64,000 nt of DNA from Epiperipatus broadwayi (GCA_028023455.1 JAQFVV010012510.1:2769420-2833419); one strand, 5' to 3'; shown: positions 47,201-60,292, counted from the first letter of the stretch. The notes: generated by a model not told the origin, from the sequence alone. Translations and numbers: made by a program.

Positions 47201-49166
47201 AATTTAAACCACAGAAAATAAAATCTAAATTTGAGTTCGTATATATAAAGCATTCAATTGAGTATTAAATGAATTTTAAAAAAAGAAAAAAGAACAACAA
47301 CAAGTAATCTACCTAAAATCAAAATGAGGAAATTGTTTCAGCAGCATAAAAACCATATATCTGATGGCATAGGAGAACTTTATCAGAAGAACTTTTTCTA
47401 CAGAAACTCATGTGCTCATATAAACAAATCAAGGAAAAAAGGGAAAAGGAAAAATGGAAATCAGAAACTTGAAGGACACTTCCAAGGAACTCTTTAATTA
47501 TTTTTTTTATTTTATTATTCACTATTCATGTAGAACATTTAATCTAGAAAAAAAAAGAAAAAGAAAAATAATTTATTTCTTTATGTTTTATCATATATAT
47601 CCATTTAAAATTAATTCATGTCAGAATTATAATTGTTATTTTGAGGGTAGAGATATTGATGTCAGATCATTTTGTATGTGTTTATTTTAAATGCTTTTTA
47701 TTATCATTATCATTTTGGGGGCAGGTGAAGAATATCAAGTCATTCTGTATGTGCCTTATTTTAAATGCTTTACAAACATTTAAAAAAACAAAAAAAACGA
47801 GAGATATTATTATTAAGGGAAATGTTTTGAATGAATCGGATCAGAAGTTATTGTCAAATGCTTAGACTTATTGCTATGTTTATAAAATTGTGTGGCTGTT
47901 GAGCTAAAACATCATCATTATCTTATAAAAGTGCAGAGAAATAGTTTTAAAATTTTAATACACATTTCTTATTATTTCTTCTTATTATTACTATTATCAT
48001 AAAGTTCAGGCCAGAGACAAGCTGATTAATGCTTAGAAAAATTGTTGGCTCATATTCCAGTGCATTAATGCAAGAATATTGTAGATACGAAAGTTTTACT
48101 TGTAGAAGTTGATGTTTTGACCTGTATATAAGGTGGATGGACAAAGAATATCCATCAAACTAATGAAGTCATAGCTCACTAAGATATTTATACTATATTA
48201 TAAAGTATTTAAACATAGTGGAAGAGTTTTTCCCATTTGGTTATTCTCTACATCTTAAGATTTCTTTATTGATGGCCAGAGGTAATAGGTACACCTAAGT
48301 CTCTTTGTATGACTAGGGATAAAAATCCTAGCCTATCTCAACCTTAGTGAAAAGGTTTTCTCTTATTCGGGTCACTGCCTGTCTCATGTTAATGTTTGAT
48401 ATTCCTTACGAGTGTATGAAAGATAGCTATTATTAAGCATTATTTATAAATGTTGGGATGCAAGGTCGCAAACTCAATTTGATGTCAGGATGAATGCAGA
48501 TAATGTATGTGTGATTGGTGTACTTGAATATTGTTTTGTTGATCTAGTTTAATTTATCAAGCAGAGCCAACAGTAATAAAGTTAATAAATATTAAATTTA
48601 AGGGTTAAATAAAACCTATGAATGTTGTAAGTGTAAGCAATGCATATATGAAATTATCTAGTAAATATTTCCACAGCCAGCTGAGAACTTCGCTGGAAAG
48701 GTAATATTATTATGTCATAAGAACATGAGTATAAAGTATGTGCATGTATGATGATGATTGATCTAGATATCGATTTGTTTGCATTAACTTAGTCCCATCA
48801 TACATAAAGTATCTCTATTGTAAAGATTAGGACGATGGAATGTTAGATCAAAATGATGAAATAAAATTAGTAAATTTGCGAAGGAATGTTAAATTAAAAT
48901 AGTTAAATAAAATTATTAAATTTTATTATGGGAAGAATTAGCTCTAAAAACAGATCAGTAATTTAAAAGCATTAAACACAAGAAGAAATTTAGTATTCGC
49001 TGTATCTAGGATAAAAATGAAAACGAAAATACAATATATGTAAAGGTAAATATTACCTTTTTCTATTTGATATTAATATTACTCCATGGTAATCGTGATT
49101 CCCTGATAATTAGGAAATGAATATTGATATTTTAAACCTCTTAATATTATCCATTGATTTAGGGAT
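44291..49166. other. AT-rich sequence, only a MITE arm recognised
   Basis: At 45731-45790 tttttattaatcattcatc, aaactagatattattcac and ttttcactaca match one arm of the foldback MITE at 4.1 kb. The rest, including purine-rich stretches around 46.5-47.5 kb, shows no gene. Open reading frames at 47319-48144 are low-complexity. Confidence 0.5.
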
Positions 49167-49246
49167 ATTTATGTGTTTAGATTATATATATATCATATAT
49201 ATATATATATATTTATGTGTTTAGATTATATATATATCATAATACG
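49167..49246 (+). repeat. Tandem duplication, ~44-bp period, TA-rich
   Basis: atttatgtgtttagattata occurs at 49167 and 49211, each followed by tatatatcat. Confidence 0.7.
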
Positions 49247-52200
49247 GTTGTAAAACAGTGGAAAGCCATGCGAGTCATCAAGTGAATGGGTATATTCAGT
49301 ATTGAGTTGTAGTATGTCAATAAAATTTGTTATTTGTTTTAAATAAAATTTGCGTATGTCTCAATGTTTTTGTGGGTTATTATTATCTAGACATCTCAGA
49401 TCCAATCATACATCAATATATTATTATTAATATTTGAATCTTCATTTTCGTAAATAATACCCGGTAAAATTATTTAAAATGGTTAATTTTCCAAGCTTAT
49501 GTGGCACGGAAATACCCAAGATTACCAAACAATTTAATATAGTTGAAATATAAATTATGAATAGAGATGGTTATTGAGTGATAGTGAATGCAAGAGGTAG
49601 GCATAAAATCCTTTCTCCATCCATTGTATTCAAACACCTCTCTAGACGCACTTCTTTATAATTTTGTTATAATTGTGAATATGTTTATAATGTATTTCTA
49701 AAAGATTTAATAAGCTTAAATTATTCCGAGCTTTAATGTAAACAAATATTAGACTGCATTAAAGACAGCCCAAGATCACCTTGGAGGGGCTCATGCTTGT
49801 TCGATTTCCACACCTAATTGTTTTAAAAAAAAACCCTGAGAAGAGATTATAATGGAAAACATGAGCTAGCAGAATGGAAAATTTAATAGTAAAAGAGATA
49901 ATAGTATAATAGACCTATGGATGTGAGGTTGGTGGAGGGGTGGATCAGGAGTAATTGGAACAAAAATTTAATTGTGGCTTTAATGATGGTGAATGGAAGC
50001 ATGCTGAGAATAACCAAGAATTTCCAGGAATATTAATATTATTATTTTTAAAACATTCTCAGTGTTCTCTTACTCGATTGATTATTTATTAACCCATTCA
50101 TTAAATATTATTACTGAAAGTTATTGAAATGAGATTTAACCTCCATATTTTATTAAAGTTGCAATTTGGCGCCCTGGCAATTAAGATTATAGATGTTCTG
50201 GACCATCATCATCATCCCAGTAGGCTTTAGAAATAATGTTAGCTGGGAATGATGAAGCATTCATCTATCCATCCTTAAAATGTTACAATTGGCATGCAAC
50301 TTAGCCGCAAATGTTAGAATGCCCTATAGATTTAAATATAGGTTATAATTAATGCATAGTGTGGTCGCCCGAGTTGAAATAAAGAAATATTACAATTAAT
50401 CCATAATGTGGATGTGCAACCATTTGAATAAAGTTATAATTACCTTAAACTGTCCTATAATATATGTGATATTTATAAACTCTCCCAATCGTTTTAGTTA
50501 TATTTGAAATACAATGTGTATGACCAATCTAAAGATAACAAAATACAAAATACGTTTTGTTTCAATTTAATAAGTTTATATAAAATTAATTAAGTAAAGA
50601 AACCTTTCTTTTGATTTGTTATAATTGGCTTAGAACACGGTAGCACGAAGGAAATGGTACTTAGATGTCTTTAATTATACTTAGGAAAATCCATGTTACT
50701 TACAATTGGCCCACAATGTGGGTGCCCTATTAAACATCTCAAATTCTCTTTTGTTAGAATATATATATGAGAATAATTGCTACCATACTATGCATCATTA
50801 ATAAAAAAGTATGACATGCAATATTAATAACCCATTAGACTCCTTTTGCCAAAAACATTATTTTTTTTCTATTGTTTTGGGATTCAAATGAATTTCAAAT
50901 CAGACTTCGGTATAAATAATTAGAATTTTTTCTCATATCTTTATAAACTTTAATTTCTCAGGACTCACGACTGGGTTTGGTTATCATCCAATATCACATC
51001 TTCAGGTATGGGTTAAATTTTGTAAAACCAAACTCTAAGCAATGTATTTTTAAATGTCATAGTTTAGATCACATATTTTATAAATGATATACTTCCTACT
51101 TTTATTTGTGGTTAAAAACCATAACATTATTAGTGCAATAAAATTTTTTAAATAGAAACAATCTCTGGTTTCAAGATCATCATCAACCTTCTAACAATTA
51201 GTTCCTAGCAAGTTTTTCCAGAGTTTTTTTTTTAAAGTATATTCAGATAGAAATGTAATAATGGATATATTCAGGGCCTTTTTTTAAATAAAAAAAGATG
51301 CCAGAACTCGCTTTTAGTCAAGGTTTTTACTAAAGAAAATTATATTCAAATATCATTTAAATGAAATTTAAAGCAGCTTTTCCAATGCTACAAAGCAAAT
51401 AAAAAAATTAAACCAAATTTATCATTTGTTTTTTATTTTAGACATCAAATCTAAAGTTAAATAAACAAATATACAACTGATAACTAAATGTAAAATGAAA
51501 TTGTAAAACTTCATACAATTGAATAAAAGTTTATAGTGATTTTCAAAGTTTTGTCCAATTCCCGTCTGACAAAATATCTTGATTCATTTTCTTAGTGTTA
51601 GTGTCTATGGCCAAATAAAGTTCTCAGCTTGAGATAATTTAGGAACATCAACTTGCATCAATATTTCCACATTTTCTGTCGTCGTTTTGAACTTTTTATT
51701 AGTAGGACCGACGGTCGAGTAATAACTGGAAATGTTTTTCATTTTTAAATTGGGGGTAAACTTTTACTTTAAAAAATAAATAAAATAAAATTAACAACGT
51801 CAAATTTACTTAAAAATATAAAAATTACACACATTGTTAATCGCTACACAGGTGCATTCAATCACAAACGTCAGACATTACTGGCTGCACATGCGTCGCT
51901 ATAATCAGTCGTTGATCACGAGTGACCAATGGGGGTGTGGATGAGTCCAATTCTCACTACATGAGAACACCAATTTCGAATCCATCCATATGTCATCTGT
52001 TTCATAAAACATCAATTTTTTTATTTGTTCGAATTATATAAATATGGTTTGTAATTATGTATGTGCGATACCTTTTTCATCTAATTAGGTTTAAAACATT
52101 AAAAATGCACTAGTAAAGATGCCGGAATGCCATTCCTCCGCGTTACATGACAAAAAAACTTCTGAGTATATTTCTTAAACCTTAAAAATATAAATGATTC

Positions 52201-52592
52201 ACCTTCTAAATAAATTGAAATATACTGACTACAAAGTAAAATTAATGTTTTGACATCCCGTCTATATTAGATCACCTATGTAAAATTCTATGATACTTTC
52301 ACAAATCCCCTTTGTTACTACGCTTCCTAGACCAACATTTTCAATACCTGCTATTCATGAAATTAATCATACAACTAAATATATATTTAGAACATCACTT
52401 CTTGCACCTATTTTTTACCAGTAATTTTTGGTTGTTTCTTAATCAGTCTTTTCGACTTTTTTTGGAAAACTAAAAAAGATTTTAAAACGATAGATAGAGA
52501 TATAAGTATCATCGTTATTGTGTCCAACCCATATATATTATGATCATTATAGAAATAAACGAAATGTTTTAACTTTGCAGTTAAAAACTAAG
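49247..52592. other. AT-rich sequence, no gene recognised
   Basis: A GC-richer patch at 51840-51970 (cacatgcgtcgctataatcag, cgttgatcacgagtgacc) is non-coding in all frames. It could belong to a promoter or an old repeat. Nothing else is supported. Confidence 0.5.
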
Positions 52593-53851
52593 CTTACACA
52601 CACAAAGGTGAATTTTTCCAAATTCTTTACGTATTACAATAATGCAAAAAAATATGTATAAGTGTAGTTGAGCGCTTTCAAGCTGTAATGCTAATTTATG
52701 CAAATGACTTTATGTATTCTATTTCTTGGATATATTGTAGCAAGTATCTTTTCTGTTGATGGTGTGATTGTTCCTAGCAATAAAGCAAACCTCTTTCACT
52801 TTTCTTTTTAAGTCATGTCGTGCTCTGCAAGCAACAACAGGGTCCTGTGTTTGGCAATAGTGTCCTGCTGAGCTGCGATGCTGGGCAAAAACAGAGTTAC
52901 AAGTTGGATTTGTTATTGCTTTGTTGTAAGAATATATGTTGAGACAGTTGTGTAGATAGTCACACTGCTCTGGTCTCATCGAAGTATGAAGCACGACAAT
53001 TTGCTACAGGGCAGGCAATGTTGTACACCACTTGAGGTGTTTGCAAGGGAAGTAATCTGTCTTTGGTGTTGTTAATTAATTTATTAGAGTTGGGGGGGGG
53101 GGTAAAAGCACAAATGGTACTTTTTACTAAAAATCTTACACAGTTTTTATGTATATTCGGGAAGTATGGAAGCAATAACCTTTGTTTATGGAAATTAGGT
53201 GTGCTGTTATTTATCTTAGAGTAAAATTGTCTAATTTTCTTGTCAATAAGGTTTTGTTTAAATCCAACCTTTACTAAGTGATCACTGTATGAGACCAAGT
53301 AGGCCTTTCTATCTGGCTCAAACTTGCATAGCTGCATGTTTTTGTATAGGTAGGAAGTCAAGCCAGAGAGTTTATGGTTGGTTGGTGGGTAGGAAAGACG
53401 ATGAGAGTGATCTTTTACTTTCAGAGGTTTGATGATTATTTTATAGTTGAAGTGCTTGTGTTCTCGATGTAAATCTATATCCAAATATTTTACTTGTTTG
53501 TGGCTGTTTTCATGTTCAATATTTAAAGTGAGAAGTGTGCTATTGTGTAGCTCAGTTCTGATTTGTTCCATGATTGCAGAGGGTGCGGCTATGAACAAGT
53601 CATCAACATATCTGGTGAAGATGGTGAGCTGATTGGAATAACTTGTTTTTCGTAGTGATTCAAGACTATGCTAGATATAATGCCGCTCATAAGTAACCCC
53701 ATGGGCTAACCGTCTATCAAGTGGAACCACTGGTTGTGGAAAACGGCCATGATGTTTTTGTCAAGCCGCTCAGCAACACTTATACATATTTATTTTGTGT
53801 TATTGTATAATATATAAAGAATTTAGAAAAATTCACCTTTGTGTGTGTATG
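52593..53851 (-). mobile_element. Penelope-like element fragment with inverted tails
   Basis: The 3' tail (minus strand of 52593-52676: cacttatacatattttt..., attcacctttgtgtgtgta) appears again, inverted, beyond the 5' end at 53766-53851, mostly identical over about 85 bp. The element body in between is 5' truncated within the reverse transcriptase. The sequence GAAAGCGCTC (minus, near 52677) at the start of the tail is the end of a PLE hammerhead whose CTGATGA part is no longer recognisable. No flanking duplication was found. Confidence 0.65.
52740..53690 (-). pseudogene. PLE reverse transcriptase / GIY-YIG endonuclease, truncated
   Basis: The minus-strand reading begins PMGLLMSGI and LNHYEKQVIP (near 53700-53650), then frameshifts to RYVDDLFIAAPS (near 53610), the YVDD catalytic box of PLE reverse transcriptase. 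A 212-codon open block follows with KYLDIDLHREHKHFNYKI, YPPTNHKLSGLTSYLYKN and LLPYFPNIHKN, then LPLQTPQVVYNIACPVANC and RASYFDETRAV, the GIY-YIG start, with YFDE where YIGE is usual. After another frameshift MLHTSMRPEQCDYLHNC and SSAGHYCQ continue to 52719. At least three frame breaks, no N-terminus. Confidence 0.75.
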
Positions 53852-54649
53852 CGTCGTTAGCGCAAATCATATTTATAAGATCATTATTGTTTATTAGCAT
53901 AATTAGCAAAGATATTAATATTCATGATAATAATCATAAATAAATAGATTTTAAATTTTGCTTTAAAAATCTAGATTTTTTTTATATGCAATTAGAATTT
54001 ATAAATCACAGAACTATTATTTAAATAAGGAAATAATTGAAGTCAGTATTAGAATCGAGTGAATTTAAACATTGAAGACAATTAACAGTCTTACAATAAA
54101 TAATAATCAAATTAAAAACTGGTACCAATTCAAACGACTTATTTATTCCGCATTGACGTCATTCATTCTGATACACTACATAAAAAATAAATAGTTATCA
54201 AACGATGTAAATAAAATGTTCCGTAAATAACACTTTACGTAGAAAACAAAGAACACTAAAAAGAAACAAGGTAAGTAACATGTTTAATAATATTTTAACA
54301 CGGGTGAGTTTTGTAATAATTAATTATTACTTTGGTAGGTAACAATTTTATTTTATCAATTATAAAAATTGATGATAGCTAAACAACAATTCCGTGAATC
54401 ATCTAAATAAATATTCTCTAGGTATATACATACTCGCACATAATACTTGTTAAGTTAAACTTTTATTTTCGTATTTGATGTGAAAAGAAAAATAATTTGA
54501 AAAATAAAATTATTATTATTACAAAATATTGTGTTTTGACCATCCATAATGGTTCTGTTTAGACGTGCATTCGTTTTACCTTCAGAGACACATTCATGCG
54601 ACGATGTGTGAATGTTTTACGATGACAATTGCCAAAAGATAAAAAAGGT
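53852..54649. other. AT-rich sequence, nothing recognised
   Basis: No coding or repeat signature was found apart from A/T runs. Confidence 0.5.
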
Positions 54650-54730
54650 CAAGCATTGGTAGCCGAGAGGTCAGCGCAGTTGTTGCGGGTTCGCTTCCAG
54701 GCCGATGCTTTGACATATGGCAAAAAAAAG
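54650..54730 (+). repeat. tRNA-derived SINE, short copy
   Basis: gcattggtagccgagaggtc (A box), gcgggttcgcttccagg (B box) and gatgctttgacatatgg plus A-run. The central part is shorter than in the other copies. A target duplication is not clear. Confidence 0.75.
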
Positions 54731-55574
54731 ACAAAAGAGAATATAGTATAAATTAATAAATAAATCGCGTTCACTAAACGTTGTGGAGATGCAGAAACGT
54801 GGAGAAAATTACTGGATATTTTTAGTGCAATCAAAAGTCCTATATTAACACCAGTACACGCAAGCTTTGCATATATATATATATAAAACCAATCTTACGG
54901 CGCATAGAATTATTTCAAACGATTCTTTGGATAGACATAATATCGTTTAATCACTTGATTAAATAACAACACCAAATATATATTAATTTTACAACAAACT
55001 ATCTTTTTCAAACTTCTCTCGTTAAAAATTACTGCTGAACTAATATCAGCATCATAATAACCAATCATCTAGACGTCATTCCAGCATTGCAGAGATTCTT
55101 AATTAATGTTAGAAAATTTTATATATTTGATTTCTGAGATCAAAATCATATTACCACAAAATAATTTGGATTTAAAATAAAACTTTATAATATTTAAAAT
55201 TTTGAAAAAAGAAATAAATTATAATGCAAATTTTGTAGATGTTTATTTACATTAAAAAATATTACTGAAATGGTGAAGTCAATCATTATAAATTATTTTC
55301 AGATAGTTAGGCAAATATCTATATTTAAAGCAATGTTATGAATATTTAAGTTTTTAATTGTTGCCTTTGGTTTGTTGTCTTAACTGTGTAACGCTGGCAA
55401 ACGATTAATTGATATGTTGTGTTTGCACCCTTTACAATTGCTAAGCATTCTTTATAATAAATTTTGGTGATTTGCTTTTAGAAATATAGGCTTTCTTACT
55501 GAAACAAGAAACATCAAAGTACGTTATGCATTCTTTTACTTTCTTTGGATCCATGGAAAATTATATTGAAAGTT

Positions 55575-55690
55575 ATAATGACTGAAATACAGGTTTATTA
55601 TATACATGTATCAATATATGTAATATATAGAGTATATGAGCACAGACTGTCACACGACCCACCGCTCACCACTCTATCTCATATCACTGA
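55575..55690 (+). repeat. Fragment related to the hammerhead-SINE tail
   Basis: actgaaatacaggtttatta, gagcacagactgtcacacga and tctatctcatatcactga recur inverted at 59093-59185. They align loosely with the tRNA-like part of the 20.0-kb element. The ribozyme part is absent. Confidence 0.45.
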
Positions 55691-57240
55691 AGTTATAGTG
55701 AACATTTTGTAATACCGGTTTAGTATTGGTTTCAGATGTAATTATATTAGGTAGCAAATCTATTGAAACAGTAAGATTCGTATTCGAATCTTAAGTTCCA
55801 CCTTTTTCTGTCGTCTCTCACTGACCGGTCTATCCCGCCCAAATTTAAACTTTTTGGTATCGAATTGTGTGTGTAGCAATATTAAAAATGTATAAATATA
55901 TGTAGAATTCAGCATAAACACGCACACATTTCGATCTCAAATTAAAGGCAATAAATGGGGATAAAATAACATCATTTAGATTTCTTTTAGTTATATAATT
56001 TTGTATAATTTTAATCATTTATTTTGGATTATAAAGTTCATATTTATTGCTTTGTTTAAATCTGATGTAATATTTAATTAAAAGTTAAAATAATCTTATG
56101 TTCCCTTTTTGTCTTTGAAATTGAAAAGCATCGGTCAGTGATAGATAATAGATTAATTAAAGAAAAATTCCCCAAAGTATAATTAGTAAATGTAAACAAT
56201 AGAACAGCAGCTTTCTTTAATTAAAAACCAACAAAATGCATTGATTATCCTCAGGGCAGATTAAGTAGAACCTAAAATATCTTAACAAAAATGTGAGAAA
56301 TCAAGATAAAAAAAGAGGCCATCTTAGACTTGCTGGAGACATTCACTTAAACTTTAGCTTTGCTCTCGATCACTGAGAGTCTCCAAAAATATAAAAGTAA
56401 TTTGTTTCTGCCAAGGTATGACTGAGTAAAGCACCTAGTATATTCTCCATCGGGAGATGGCCTATCGGATGCCAAACTTTCCATTGCCCATCATAAATTA
56501 ACCATGAAGATCTGCTGCCTGAAATAAATGAGAAAGCTGCTGCTGCTGTGAAAGTAAAATGAAACGTCTAAATACAAGAAAGAATTGCCACTCATGAACT
56601 ATTTGCTACTTAACCAATGGACTCGGAAAACTTCTTATAAAACAGGTACCTGTCTATGTTCAAACTCTAGAGTACTCTAATAATATGCTATAGCTCTTCT
56701 TCATACTACTTATCTAAATTGTAAAATGTAAAAACTACCATTTGTATAACTAAATTGAATAATTAATGTAATGTGTAAATGTATCTAATAATCTAGCTTA
56801 CCTCACTCTATCTTTCTTGGGTGCGTATTTCTATAATCTACATTTCTATTTATAGTTATTATTTAATTATTGCATGCTCATAATTATCTCAATTTTCAAA
56901 GTTTAAATCTTTGATCGCTTAAAACAATGAATGCGTGTCAAAGTTTCATTAATATTTACTTTCCTTAACTTAACTTTCATATAAATCGACACGCATTCAG
57001 TGCATCACTTATTGTAATGCAGGGTCTACTACTTCTCAAATGGCTGACATATTAGTTGTAATAACTCCCAGTTTATATAGGTTTTGTATTTATTAAATCT
57101 TAACGAATAATTCTAGAAAATTACATTTCTTTGAGAGTCACCAGAGTTCTTTAGTAAATGTTGATAATGTAGGGCCGAGTCAGAAATCTATTTAAATCTC
57201 ATCATAATCGTTTATACAGTATACATGTGTTACGTTTTAG
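55691..57240. other. Non-coding sequence, nothing recognised
   Basis: A mildly GC-richer stretch at 56320-56680 is broken by stops in all frames and has no recognised family. Confidence 0.45.
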
Positions 57241-57615
57241 AGACGCGATGACCCATTCCGCCATGAAATTTCCGGATTCTTCAGGCTTGAAATTAACCCC
57301 AGTCGTCCTATACAAGTGGGCATAATGGGTGCTACCGTAGGATTTGACAATGTTATCAGCCAGCCGGCAAACTGCGACACGGACCGCTTGTCCCTGGTTA
57401 TGCTTATGTGACACCTTACTTCATTGGGCCGAGGCAGAGACCAGCCCGACATTCTTATAAACCCATTCGCAGCATTGCAGTTTCGATATACTGCCATTCC
57501 ATATCGCCTTTCTAAAGTGTACCACGTGTTCCTTTACTTAATTTTATTATTCTATATATCACTCCGCCTCTGCATTATCTTCATAATTCACTCTCAAATA
57601 AATGTTTGCCCTTAG
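57241..57615. other. GC-rich island with long open frames on both strands
   Basis: GC is far above the surroundings. The plus frame from 57241, just after an acceptor-like tacgttttag, is open for 57 codons (RRDDPFRHEISGFF..., IQVGIMGATVGFDN), has one TGA near 57409, and continues MGRGRDQPDILINPF to 57615. Two minus frames are also open (57497-57237 and 57414-57202, the latter with HKHNQGQAVRVAVCR and TTGVNFKPEESGNF). Open antisense frames are expected in GC-rich sequence, so the coding strand is undecided. No family is recognised. It may be a gene exon, a retroelement part or foreign DNA. Confidence 0.35.
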
Positions 57616-58002
57616 TTACAAATAAATATTTTAATTAAATAAATATATGTCTCCCGTTACTCTTATAACCCATACTTTAGACTCTTGCATTGCAAAGGTA
57701 TAAATCCCTCCAGGCATGCATTAGAAATACTTACTCGAGAATTTTAGGTAGCCGAGAATTTTAGGTAGCTAGATTACGCTCTCAAATAAATAATTCCTTT
57801 GGTAAACAAATAAATAATGTATTCTTTAAAATATAATCATATTGCAAATCCTGCTACTGAAGCTGTTAGTCCATAAAATATTATTAGTAAATGATCTTAA
57901 AATGTATTAATAAATAATTTTAAACTATACGTCTGCAGATACGTTTCATTTATTCGATACCCATTCTATCTAATATTTCCTCGATTATGTAAATATGAAT
58001 GT

Positions 58003-58218
58003 TTAATTAATATTAGTTTGATTATTGGATAACTCGAGAATAAAATCATGAATCTCTTGCATATCCCTGACCACCGTGCCTAAGGAAATATTTACTAATG
58101 TCGCATCAGATGCGTTGTTTCGTGGATTGTATTGTGGAACCGATAAACTATGTTCGAACTCAGTACCATGGGTGGCTTCGCTACTCGATGGTGCTGCTGT
58201 TCTGTATGGTGGTCGAAT
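58003..58218 (-). CDS. Candidate terminal exon of an unknown gene
   Basis: A 71-codon open frame on the minus strand follows acatagtgcag (acceptor AG at 58221-58220) and ends TAA at 58005-58003. It reads RPPYRTAAPSSSEATHGTEF, then HSLSVPQYNPRNNASDATLV and ISLGTVVRDMQEIHDFIL, a Ser/Thr/Asn-rich part followed by an amphipathic segment. An AATAAA lies about 40 bp downstream (near 57965 on the minus strand). GC content is above the background. No homologous family is recognised and the polypyrimidine tract is weak. It could also be part of a retroelement together with the island at 57.2 kb. Confidence 0.35.
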   Translation of the reverse strand: MRPPYRTAAPSSSEATHGTEFEHSLSVPQYNPRNNASDATLVNISLGTVVRDMQEIHDFILELSNNQTNIN

Positions 58219-58229
58219 TCTGCACTATG

Positions 58230-60189
58230 TTTACGAGTCACACGTTTTCTGATCGTTACACTATTGCATAATCAAGATTAAGATTAATGGATAAAAAATA
58301 ATGTCTGCAATCAATAGAAGCTTCTGATCACTTAATATATATTTTTTCTAGACATTGACAAAGATGTTGCTCCAATATCAATTTTGTATACATTTTGATA
58401 AATATTTTAAAACTTATTGTGCCAGCATTTTTTTCTTTTTGTCATCTGAAAGTAATGCAGAAAAGAGTATGTAATTCACGTAGATATATGTTATTCAGAA
58501 ACAGAATAACCCAAAGATTGATCTGGATCAAAGAAAAAATGTAAGTCAAAAGATAACTGGACTTGAGTGTAGGTAAATAGCATTTAGAGTATAGATATCT
58601 TGAAACCAATGCATATAGCACTGTTTTTCATAATTATCTACTAATATTGTAGGAAGTACTAGTTTTATGTTATGCTAAAACCAAAACTTCAGATGCAATC
58701 AAAAATAAGATTAATCATTGCCATTTATGAAAATGCATTAATCATTTTAGCCAATGTTTTGGTAATTGTATTCTCCCCATAAAAATGATTCCCTCTATTA
58801 AACATCTGATATTTATAAAAATTCACTATTGCATGAAGTATGCTAATTCTAATCACCTTGAATCCACTAAAAGTTGTTCCTGTAGATGGCATTAATGACT
58901 ATTTGTTGCAGAGTGACGCATCCTATTATGTATTATTTTTTATAAAGTCTTTTTATTTTGTGTTTTACATAATTGGAGGTTGAGGTCGTTAATATGATAT
59001 ATTGTGAAAATATTGATTATTTAGACATATTAGTTTGTGTCGAAAAAAAGATTTTTTTTAAAGAGGTTAATGAGGAAAAACCTAGAATAGAGAGTGGTGG
59101 GTCATGCGAAAGTCTGTGCTCATATACCCTATATATTATATATATTGGTACAGGTATATATTAAACCTGTATTTCAGTTATTATATAGTAGATCATAGAA
59201 CTGAGTTTTTTTTATGTATTAATTATGACAAAAATATACATTCATAAACAAAATGTGTTTGCTGATTGATTGATTATAATAAATTTTAATGGGTCCAGTT
59301 TTTTAATATTCGCCTAATCTCAGTTTACAATATTGTGAATTAAGTTGAACACTAATTAAAAATTTTCTGAATTCGTTGTGTACACTTATGCAAGCAGCAT
59401 TTTGATATGAATATCTCTTAGTATGACTTAAAACAGAAGTATACTTGTAAGAACACCTGTAGAAAGATGATAAGTTGCTTGCTTAGAAAGTGGGAAGTAT
59501 ATAGAAATGGATAGCTAATAAATCAGCTTTGTTGTTTTCTAATAGGAAATATAGTCAAGGGCTTTAAAATTAGACTTGAGTAATTATAATCACTCATAGA
59601 CCAAACTAGTTTTAAATGATAATCAAAATGTTATGCATTAAATTGTTATCATATTGAAATTTTATTATTATCATCTTCAATGTTTTGACTTCATAAACAC
59701 ACATGCAAAAACTGATAAAAATTGAAGATTGTCAGTTTCAAAAAATTGTTTATTCATTTTTCTAAATTGGTCTTCACTTTCACAGAAACTGTTATCTTAT
59801 GAATATTGTTTTTAATTGATAAGGTGATTTTCTTAGTTGGTTTTTTAAAAGCTTAAAGTCAGTTAATCTATTATTATGATGTTAATAATAGAAAAAATGA
59901 AATAATTTATTTTAACAAAGGGCCTATGATGATGAATATAATGTACAATGCTATTTATTGACAGACTTTGATTACTAGTAGAAACTGCCTGGTGGTTAAC
60001 ATTATTGTCAATTATTATTACAATTATTATTATTAGTTTGATTGGTAATTAAATTTATTATTTTCTCCACGGTTTCAGTTAATATATTTTCAGATTTTAT
60101 TAAAATTTCATGTGGGAAAAAAACACTAAATTCATAATAAGTTGTTTTGAAAATGATTTATCATTTGTAAAAGTTATTTAGAAGGTCAA
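58230..60189. other. AT-rich sequence with one SINE-related fragment
   Basis: At 59093-59185, inverted, lies the fragment also seen at 55575-55690 (gtctgtgctcatatac, acctgtatttcagt). Nothing else is recognised. Confidence 0.5.
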
Positions 60190-60292
60190 ATATTTAAATT
60201 AGGTAAATCTAATGTCCCAACTCCTCACTGAAGAGACCCATAGGTCGAAACCGGTCTGGGGATGGGGACAATCCAAGATATTTAAATTAGGT
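60190..60292 (+). mobile_element. 73-bp hammerhead insert between perfect 15-bp repeats
   Basis: atatttaaattaggt is present at 60190-60204 and again at 60278-60292. Between them are 73 bp consisting almost only of a hammerhead ribozyme. After the second repeat the sequence goes on catgtgacatctgact, a tail family also seen at 29.75 and 33.8 kb. The repeats look like a target duplication, or alternatively like a repeated edge of the tail family. Confidence 0.65.
60213..60273 (+). ncRNA. Type I hammerhead ribozyme motif, apparently intact
   Basis: CTGAAGA (60228-60234) fits CUGANGA. Stem II is gacc/ggtc (60235-60238, 60243-60246) with loop cata. GAAA is at 60247-60250, stem III is the self-complementary CCGG (60251-60254), and the canonical GTC triplet ends at 60256, the predicted cut. 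Stem I forms two six-pair helices: cut-proximal tgggga with the six bases before CTGA (one G-U), then ggggaca-side pairs with tgtccc, with a small internal loop. Stem III without a loop implies dimer action, as in PLE and retrozyme hammerheads. Confidence 0.75.
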
